This document shows positions 57,379 to 64,000 of a stretch of DNA of 64,000 bases, in pieces (position 1 is the stretch's first letter; each line of letters starts with the position of its first letter). The translations under genes were made by a program, and so were the position numbers. The notes beneath the pieces were generated by a model, which was not told the origin of the DNA, searched no databases, and worked only from the letters and a program-made list of their open reading frames with translations. The stretch is from Taudactylus pleione (Eukaryota; Chordata; Amphibia; Anura; Myobatrachidae), in the NCBI GenBank assembly GCA_031769625.1, contig JAUIMM010000188.1:11461001-11525000 (forward strand). Direction: 5' to 3'.

Positions 57379-58152
57379 CAGTGGTTCCCAAACTGTGTGC
57401 CGCGGCACCCTGGGGTGCCTCAGGACGGGATGTAGTTTGGAAGCCGACGGTCTAAATCCCGACTGCCGGCTTCCAGACGTTCTAATCCCAGTGTGGTACT
57501 AATGACAGGCGTCTAAATCTAGACGCCTGTCATTAACCAGACGCCGATACACCGACGCCCGGCATCCCGATCGAAGTGATGCCGGGCGCGGACAGCCGCA
57601 ATTAGGATTAGGGCTCATGGTTGGGACTTAGGGTTAGGCTAGGGGAAGGGAGGGTTAGGGTTAGGCACCCCTCTGGGGGACTTAGGTTTAGGCGGCGGGG
57701 AAGGGGGGGATTAGGGTTAGGCATTTGGGGGGGAGGTTAGGGTTAGGCACTCCTAAGGGAGGCTTACGGAGGGGAATTAGGTTAACGATACTTACCTTAG
57801 GGGCGATCGGGATTTTCACCCTTGCCGGCCTGCCGCTGTCAGGATTTGTCCGGCGGGATATACCTACTACACCCCTCAGGACAGTTGCAGGGGTGCCTCA
57901 GGCTGGTGGTCCAGCACCAAATCAAATTATTTATGGTTAATGTACTGTAAATATGTGGACAAACAGAATCACAAACCTGTCACCCACCACATAACTGAGC
58001 CTAAGGGTGACAGGGAGCACAATTTATTTCACTTTACTACTTCACTACATTTTCTTCTGAATTTCTCAATAACAAATTTTGGCTCAGGGGTGCCGTGAAA
58101 ACAATTCTGATGCACTAGGGCGCCGCGATTCAAAAAAGTTTGGGAACCACTG
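57379..58152. mobile_element. hAT-like element (CAGTGGTTCCCAAAC family), TSD CACTACAG
   Basis: Ends CAGTGGTTCCCAAACTG and AGTTTGGGAACCACTG are inverted. CACTACAG is duplicated exactly (57371-57378, 58153-58160). Its body is the same family as 55736-56112 and is split by a G-rich transposon at 57427-57874. No transposase frame. Confidence 0.9.
57427..57874 (+). mobile_element. G-rich transposon with telomere-like repeats, copy 3
   Basis: Nested in a hAT element. CTCAGGAC is duplicated exactly (57419-57426, 57875-57882). Ends are GGGATGTAGTTTGG and CCTACTACACCC. It contains GACAGGCGTCTAAATCTAG (palindrome arm), CCCGGCATCCCGATCG dyad, and irregular GGGTTAGGGTTAGGC units (57600-57760). No coding frame. 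Confidence 0.82.
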
Positions 58153-58284
58153 CACTACAGAAGACACCAGCTGACCAGGGTCACAGTGCAGTAGTCCGGA
58201 GACCAGCTGACCGGAGCCCCAGAGGACCTCACTGGAGCACCGATCACTGGGCAGGTAAGTGTAAGCTGAATGGTGGTGCAGGGC

Positions 58285-58556
58285 AGAGCTGTAACTAGAC
58301 TTTTTGGTGCCCTGGGCCAGAAAGAGTATTGGCACCCCCCACCCCACCATTTTTCAAATAGGGACATGACGCGTACCTGAAAAAAAAGGGAGTGGCCTTA
58401 TGAGTAGGGGCCATGACATATCTGATTTGTCCTGTACAATGATGAAGGGGTACCGATCCCTTTGTACCACTGTTATCCAGGTGTCACTGCCACATACAGT
58501 GTGACTCCAATGGCTGCAGTGGTCAGTGAAACCGAAAGATTGCATAAGAAAAGAGG
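58285..58556. other. Spacer with hAT-like fragment
   Basis: CAGAGCTGTAACTAGACTTT from about 58284 resembles the CAGGGGCGTAGCTA type of hAT end. No right end. No gene. Confidence 0.3.
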
Positions 58557-59157
58557 TGTGTTAAACCTCTAGGATGGGGGCCGGCATGTATGCAAATTAC
58601 TGTTTAGAGTTAGCCTATCGTTAGCAGGGGCGGGTTTTCAATAGAGACATTATATAAGGGGCTAGAAGTGAGGGACAAAGCCTCTTTGTTCCAGATTGCC
58701 CACCCTCCCTTCCCTTTGCAATTATTGGCAGGTTGTTGTAGTTAATTATGTAGTGGCGGGAAAGAACGGCAGTTCACCAGTCCGGGTGCAATTATGAGTT
58801 AAGGGCGCTCCCTTCGTTGACTGGCTGTACCAACCTAACGGGGGGCAGTATCACCACCTAAACGGGTGGGTAGTCAAGTTAGAGGGTGAGCGTTACCTTT
58901 TGTTGTTGACATGATTTACATGGTTATGTGTATCTGTGCGATCTACGCCTGCTATGTCTTTTGTTGTTTGTGTGTGGGCATAGCAGATCTGGCTGATTTC
59001 TGGCCGTCCTTTCTTTGCCACCATACATCCTTAATTAATTAAAGAATTAATAAATAATATTAATTTCTCCAATAAATCGCCATCAAGTTATCTGCCAAAT
59101 CCACGTCTCAGTGTCTTTATTTTATGTTAGTATGATAAGTGGTTTGCACACATGACA
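58557..59157 (+). repeat. Possible solo LTR
   Basis: Candidate limits are TGTTAAACCTCTAGG (left) and TGACAACA (right). A TATA-like CATTATATAAGGGG lies at about 58651 and a polyadenylation-like CCAATAAATC at about 59070, with T-rich sequence after it. The order fits U3-R-U5. No second LTR, primer-binding site or duplication was found, so this is tentative. Confidence 0.4.
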
Positions 59158-59499
59158 ACACCTCATCCGATAGAAGGTTTATGCACAATATAATTATGCA
59201 GTATAACGCACCAGCCCTAGATGTAGGAGATCACTGGGGAAGCTGCAGCAGGATTTGTCCATCAGAGCAGCCGTGCACAAGGCTGGAGCCGGCAGCGTAG
59301 ATCACTGACTGAAGGCATAGAAAGAGCGCTGCTTGTTGCGTATGTGCAGTAAATATCTGCAGCGGGGAGATCAGTGTATGTACCCTGTGCCGGCAGCTGA
59401 ACTCACCAGCGAGGGTGCTCAGGGTGTGCTGGTAACACCTGGGCCGGGAATCGGTGGCTGTGCTCAGGGCTGCCATCAGAAATTGGGGGGCAGATAACT
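59158..59499. other. Non-coding spacer
   Basis: No supported feature. Confidence 0.35.
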
Positions 59500-59912
59500 G
59501 TGTGTGTTAAATAAAAGAGGAAGTGTCTGAAGCAGGCTTGCCGGGCTTACAGGGCTGGGGGCGTGATGCGGCCAAAGGGGGCGGGGCCCGGCACCTGACG
59601 CGGCGTTGGGGGGGGCGAAGCATGGGGTGTGACAGCGTGATCGCTTCATTGTGGCTCCGCCCCCTCTTCATAATGCCGTGATTAATGGCATTGAGCAGCC
59701 GGGGGTGGAGCCACAATGACGCGATTCAGCGCGAATCGTGCCACCATCCCCCCTGCTGCCGGGGTTTTTACTTAAAAGCGCGGGGGGGGAGGCGGACACA
59801 TCGCCGGGGCCGGGAGGATTGCCTGCCTTCCGGGAGGTCGGGAGTGGCACCCGATTTTCGGGAGGCTCCCGACCAAGTCGGGAGGGTAGGCAAGTATGGA
59901 CTGAAGGTGCTG
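59500..59912. mobile_element. GC-rich interspersed repeat (GGAGGGTAGGCAAGTATG end)
   Basis: It carries an inverted pair (TTGTGGCTCCGCCCCC / GGGGTGGAGCCACAA) around 59651-59717, GACGCGATTCAGCGCGAATC, and the end CGGGAGGGTAGGCAAGTATG. The same GCGCGAATC-to-GGGAGGGTAGG segment is at 62890-63003, and its inverse start at 7901. Class unknown. Confidence 0.5.
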
Positions 59913-60021
59913 GGGGAAGTGGCAAGATGGAGGGGGAGTTGGCCCGAGAGGAGTTAGGGGGGAAATAGGGGTGACCAGGAGCTGTCGGGGACAAAAAAAA
60001 AAGTAGAGCAAGGTACAAGGG

Positions 60022-60400
60022 AGTAATAGCTGATTTGTTGGTACTTTGGGCATGATTCAGTACGGATTGCTATTCCCATCGCAGCTGCGATTACGCACGC
60101 AGATCCCCTGCGAAAATATGCTAATGTTTTGCAATGGCAATGCCGTCGCAGCCTAACATCCGTAATACTTAGCAAAATAGCGAAACCATCGGTAACATCG
60201 TAGCCTCACACACACTTGCGCAAGATCTGACTTTACTCAGAACCTCATCACACGCAGTGAAAGCCCGAACTGCGTACGGCAGTGGCTAATTGATGCAAGC
60301 ACTGGCACAGCTGCCATTCTCCGACCCAACCCCCGTTCCCGTCACCACTCCTTGCTGAATCAGGCCCTTTATCCCTCTCCAAGGCTTGACACATCTCCCC
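60022..60400. mobile_element. Palindromic MITE remnant split by a Harbinger-like element
   Basis: Left remnant TAGCTGATTTGTTGGTACTTT and right remnant TTTATCCCTCTCCAAGGCTT are parts of the CCAATCAGCTCC family. They are separated exactly at TACTTT, the same site as at 12307. Confidence 0.65.
60048..60367 (+). mobile_element. Harbinger-like non-autonomous element, TSD TTT
   Basis: Ends GGGCATGATTCAGTACGG and GCTGAATCAGGCCC with TTT at 60045-60047 and 60368-60370. It shares AAACCATCGGTAACATCG with 2584-3519 and 5431-5854. Length is 320 bp. Confidence 0.82.
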
Positions 60401-61092
60401 CCCCCCAGCCCCTCCTGCTTTTTAAAGTTTGGTAACGAGAGTTCATTGATAGATCCTGCATCAGACTGTTGTTAAATACTTATCATGCGCATGTTTTATG
60501 TAAAAAGTAAGAATAACCCTATAAATATTCTCCAGCCGAGGCTGCATCAAGAAAACGTTTCCCCCGCTCGGCGAGTGGGAGCATGTGAGAGATTTTCCTT
60601 GTCCTTAATTAACGCAGACACCAGGCACGAGACTGAGGACTCCCTGACTAACGCAATCACATTATATAAAATTCAAAAGAGCTTATCTAACTGCGGCTAA
60701 ATCTACAGATAAAAGCGCTAAGCGTGGAGGTGAATCTGTCCCACCGCACAGAATATAAATCCAGCTGAAAAAAAAAGAACCAAAGTCTGATAAATGACTC
60801 GTGTTACCCGGCTAAATGAAGCCAAAGCTGTTTTGGAAGGATATGGAAATCTCCCACCTCGGGAGAGTGCTGAATTTAGACTCCTGTGCTCCTGGGAACA
60901 CAGCGCTGACATATTAAAAAATATTACTGGGGCTAATCCAGGTGGCTCCAGCTGAATTTCTGGGGAGCCTGACAGATCTGCGCTGCCGCGATTCCGCATC
61001 ACGAGTCTAAAGCTTCTAATAGACCATTTATTTCATTCTTCCTAATGTATACTGTTGACAAGAGATACAAAATAGGGAGCCTTGAACACATT
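60371..61092. other. Non-repetitive non-coding DNA
   Basis: No gene supported. Frames here lack recognisable motifs. Confidence 0.4.
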
Positions 61093-61754
61093 AAGGGCGG
61101 GATTTACTAAACTAAGATGCATTCCGGTGCTGCGTCCCGGTGTGAAACGCCATCTTCAGATGGCGTTACCCAATAGAAGCCTATGGGCTTCTTATCGCAA
61201 TCTGATCCATCCCGGCCCCCCCTTGGCGCACGCATCTTTCTGTGCATGTGCGGAAGGATGTCAGAGGGACTTATGGGTGTTAAACTCTGAAGTTCCTCTA
61301 TCTGAGGCTATCGCAAAGGACAGCTCTGATTGGGTACATACCGGGGCAATTAACAGCTGTATGCATGGGCGCCGAGAGGGGGGGGCGGCAGGTACACTTT
61401 ACCCGGGCCCGGGCTTGCTAGAGGGGCCCAGCGGGGCCCGGCGTCACCCCCCCCCCCTCACAGCAGCACAGCACACAGCTTGTGCTGGGCTGCAGTGTAA
61501 GACTGCTTGCGGCTGCTGCAGCTTCCAGAGCAGTCTCCTATGGCTGTGGGGGGAGCGATCACACTAATTGCGCCCCTCACTCTGCTTAGCGCCAGGCTGG
61601 GGGGCTTACAGCGCCCCCCTCCCCGGCTCGCAGCGCCGAAAGTTATATTTTATCTATTTTTTTTCCAAGGGGGCCCACGATTAGGCCACGCCCCCTCCTT
61701 TACCCGGGCCCGGCTCTCTACAGCCCTGGCTGTATGTACCCAATATCACATTGT
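61093..61754. repeat. Interspersed repeat interrupted by a hAT element
   Basis: Begins GGGCGGGATTTACTAAACTAAG. Contains AACGCCATCTTCAGATGGCGTT (palindrome, with two flanking parts) and a block (TATCGCAAAGGACAGCTCT) also present near 7661. The continuation after the hAT insertion is TACCCAATATCACATTGTGG. Confidence 0.45.
61364..61728. mobile_element. hAT-like non-autonomous element, TSD GCTGTATG
   Basis: Ends CATGGGCGCCGAGAGG and CTCTCTACAGCCCTG are a weak inverted pair. GCTGTATG is duplicated exactly (61356-61363, 61729-61736). It is GC-rich with GTACACTTTACCCGGGCCCG repeated at both ends in part. A degenerate copy is at about 13916. Confidence 0.82.
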
Positions 61755-61926
61755 GGGGTCTATGTACTAAGCAGTGATAAGTGACAGAGTGAAAAGTGAT
61801 AAGAAAGTGATAAGGTGCCAGCCAATCAGCTCCCAACTGTCATTTTTCAAACACAGCCTGTGAGATGACAGTTGGGAGCTGATTGGCTGGCACCTTATCA
61901 CTTTTCACTGCTTAGTACATAGACCC
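61755..61926. mobile_element. Palindromic MITE (CCAATCAGCTCC family)
   Basis: GGGGTCTATGTACTAAGC pairs with GCTTAGTACATAGACCC. The arms extend through AGCCAATCAGCTCCCAACTG. Confidence 0.78.
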
Positions 61927-62232
61927 TTCAATAACAATGTATCACTAGCAGCTGGTCTCCTGATCCACACGCCGGGCCTGGGGAGTAACCATGTTACAAT
62001 CCCTCAGCTCCTCTGCAGTGTCACACAAAGGGGACATAACCCCAAATGCCTGCCAATCAGGCTGCTCTAACGCAGCACTGCGACCTGAGCAATGGCACCA
62101 TCGCCAGACATGCGCGCTGCGACTCCGTCACATGTGCCTAATGCGACCGTATCAGGACTGCTTCCGGGGCTGAGCCACAGTGGGGTTTTTCATTTGGATA
62201 ATTACAGAAAGATCCAGTAAGTATGGTATACT
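61927..62232. other. Non-coding spacer
   Basis: No supported feature. Confidence 0.35.
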
Positions 62233-62694
62233 GGGCCTGATTCAGACCCGCTCGCAAGCGCATAGCGCTCGCAAGCGGGTCGAAGGCCGGGCAGTGCACG
62301 CGTGCGGCGTGCGCGAGACCCGCAGCGAGCGAGAAATCACACGCTCCGGGGCTCGCAACAAAATGGGGCGGCTGACGATGTTGATCGACAGCTCGCCCCG
62401 TTTTGTAGGCGGGGAGGGGGGGTGACTGACCAAACGGAGGCGTCCCTGAAGGAACGCCTGCCGTTTGTGGGAGGCTCTACTGACATCACTCGTGATGTTA
62501 GTTGTGAGCTTCCTGCTTCACTGGGGCATGCGGGAACGAGACCCTACCACAAGGCCATCGCGACCATCACCTGGCCGCTCTCAAAAGCTGTGGGTGGTCA
62601 CACACAGCTTAGCGAGCTGCCAGGAGGCCGGGTAAAAAAAAAAAAGTGGCCGCCCTGATTCAGAGCGAGCGCTCGCTTTTGCGGGCGCCTGGCC
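62233..62694 (+). mobile_element. Hairpin-chain MITE, copy 8, right end degenerate
   Basis: Starts GGGCCTGATTCAGACCCGC and has the ordered hairpins (CGCTCGCAAGCG arms, GGCTCGCAACAAAATGGGGC block, ACTGACATCACTCG, GTGGGTGG core). Some are eroded: the GATGGTCG hairpin has lost an arm. The normal right terminus after GCCCTGATTCAGAGCGAGCG is missing or rearranged, so the end is approximate. Confidence 0.7.
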
Positions 62695-62699
62695 AACTG

Positions 62700-63012
62700 T
62701 GCCTAACAAGCAGGGGGAGCTAGCTGCAATGCCTGTACACCAGTGTCATAACAGGTCCGCAGTGCGTCCTGTGCCGGCCCCGCCCCTAAACCCGTGATGT
62801 CATGACGTCACGCCTAGGGGCTGGGGCTGCCAGCATTGGCAAAGTGTTCATCACCTACCAGCATTGTGAAGCAGGGGTGCGGACATAATGACGCAATTTA
62901 GCGCGAATCACGTCATTGGACACCCATTTCCCGAGTGGGCGGGCACATCCCCCAACCTGGGAGATTCAGGAGCTTCCTGGGCGTACTGGGAGGGTAGGAA
63001 AGTGTGGGCTAA
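62700..63012. mobile_element. Second copy of the GGAGGGTAGG repeat
   Basis: GACGCAATTTAGCGCGAATC to TGGGAGGGTAGGAAAGTGTG matches 59720-59912. A TGATGTCATGACGTCA dyad lies near 62795. No gene. Confidence 0.5.
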
Positions 63013-63013
63013 G

Positions 63014-63447
63014 GGGCATATTTATCAACAATTATTTGGGTAACCCCGGGTGTTTTCGGTTGGTACCCACAAATACTAAGTATCCCTGGGATGTCATTGG
63101 GGCGACCAGAACAGATATCCCCATTTTCGACCACATATATAGGCCCCATAGGTTTCAATGGGGGCTTCTTAATTGATGAACTTACCAAGCTCTAGAATGC
63201 GGAGGGTTCTGGAGCCCTGATAGCTGATACCATCCTCCCCAGCAATGGGCACTCACACATGCACGGTCAGCAGATCACACGTGCGCAGTATATCAGCGGG
63301 GTCCTCAAGGAGAAGTGATGGGTTTAGATTCATGTGCTTTTGCATACATTTAGCGGTAATACTTAATTTCTTATTGCAACGATAAGCGGTGATAATAAAT
63401 TATCATTATCGGGTCTAAAAACTGATCATTAATAATTATGCCCCTAT
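63014..63447. mobile_element. Non-autonomous element with GGGGCATA termini
   Basis: AGGGGCATATTTATCAACAATT at the left pairs with AATTATGCCCCT at the right, with further pairing of TGATCATTAATAATTATG. Flanking triplets TAA/TAT are close but not identical. The termini are similar in style to those at 356-798. Confidence 0.55.
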
Positions 63448-63639
63448 GCGGGAAATAACCCTAGCTGGTGTTTTTGCCAGCGAAACATCTTTTCTGCCAT
63501 TGATAAATCAGCCTCGTATGTAACGACACAGCGGAACGCATGTATAGTAGTTTCGGAATCAATATAATGTAATGGATCAATCTGGATAGTAGCTTTAAAA
63601 ACAGCATCAATGGCTCAATTCCTGAGTCTGACGCCTCTA

Positions 63640-63735
63640 GTCCCAGGAGAAGGACATACAGGAAGACACGTTCCCTGGAGAAGGATATACAGGAAGACAC
63701 GTTCCCTGGAGAAGGATATACAGGAAGACACGTTA
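63640..63735. repeat. 31-bp tandem repeat, three copies
   Basis: Units GGAGAAGGATATACAGGAAG + ACACGTTCCCT. Confidence 0.9.
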
Positions 63736-63760
63736 CTTTGTAATAACACATCAACCTATA

Positions 63761-63899
63761 GGGGTCTATTTACTAAGCAGTGTTAGGAGACAGAGTGAAA
63801 CGTGATAAGGTGCCAGCCAATCAGTTCCCAACTATCATTTTTCAAACACAGCCTGTGAGATGACAGTTGGGAGCAGATTGGCTGGCACCTTATGACCCC
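63761..63899. mobile_element. Palindromic MITE, shortened, TSD ATA
   Basis: Starts GGGGTCTATTTACTAAGC and ends ACCTTATGACCCC. ATA lies at 63758-63760 and 63900-63902. The right arm has lost the segment between CACCTTAT and GACCCC relative to 1879-2055. Confidence 0.78.
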
Positions 63900-63989
63900 A
63901 TAGCGACTGGTATATGAATAGGATTACAGCTCTCAGAACACTTACTGAGCCCCGCTGTCAGCTGATTACTTCACTTTACAGAGAACACA

Positions 63990-64000
63990 GGGCCTGATTC
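63990..64000. mobile_element. Start of a Harbinger-like element cut by the window end
   Basis: GGGCCTGATTC is the first part of the common terminus. The rest is outside the window. Confidence 0.45.

Larger units (their letters stand above)
57242..58262. mobile_element. Outer inverted-repeat element around a nested hAT
   Basis: The left arm (57242-57350; GTGCTCCGGTGAGGTCCTCT, CCGGTCAGCTGATCTCCGG) is the inverted counterpart of the right arm (58161-58262; CCGGAGACCAGCTGACCGGA, AGAGGACCTCACTGGAGCAC). The hAT element at 57379-58152 sits at the centre. The element's own termini are not defined. Confidence 0.6.

Overview
This window looks like non-genic DNA from a large vertebrate genome, most likely an anuran amphibian. 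That assignment is an inference from repeat content: PIF/Harbinger and hAT transposons with many short non-autonomous relatives, a DIRS-type tyrosine-recombinase retrotransposon, V-SINE-like and L2-like remnants, and very long minisatellites. I found no host protein-coding gene and no bacterial-style operon. Every open frame I trust belongs to a mobile element.

Layout. 1-21.5 kb is a mosaic of short DNA transposons. Most have ends I could fix by 3-bp target duplications (Harbinger-like, terminus GGNCCTNATTCAG) or 8-bp duplications (hAT-like). An old L2-like LINE lies on the minus strand (about 16.5-17.8 kb) and a SINE at 13.2-13.7 kb. 21.5-41.9 kb is almost wholly tandem repeat: a 26-bp array, an 88-bp array with a 1.66-kb higher-order duplication, a 30-bp array and a 41-bp array. 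The first three look like descendants of one monomer. Two elements interrupt this block: a G-rich transposon with telomere-like internal repeats (27.7-28.3 kb), and a complete-length DIRS element on the minus strand (31821-37723) with inverted terminal repeats, an internal complementary region, gag-like, RT, RNase H and tyrosine recombinase frames.

42.6-50.7 kb is an 8.1-kb PIF/Harbinger element with a 3-bp ATT duplication. It carries three spliced genes: a Myb/SANT-like protein (A), a HARBI1-type DDE transposase on the opposite strand, and a second, different Myb/SANT-like protein (B). All three models keep frame across canonical GT-AG introns. Known Harbinger elements usually carry two genes, one transposase and one Myb-like partner, so the third gene is unusual.

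50.7-64 kb returns to a mosaic of minisatellites, hAT, Harbinger-like and palindromic elements, often nested.

The most striking system is a family of about 370-570-bp elements (copies at 3.6, 4.6, 12.3, 20.5, 42.0, 53.9, 56.1 and 62.2 kb) built almost entirely as a chain of consecutive hairpins. The stems differ between copies, but both arms change together. Their termini match those of the three-gene Harbinger element, which is a plausible source of their transposase.
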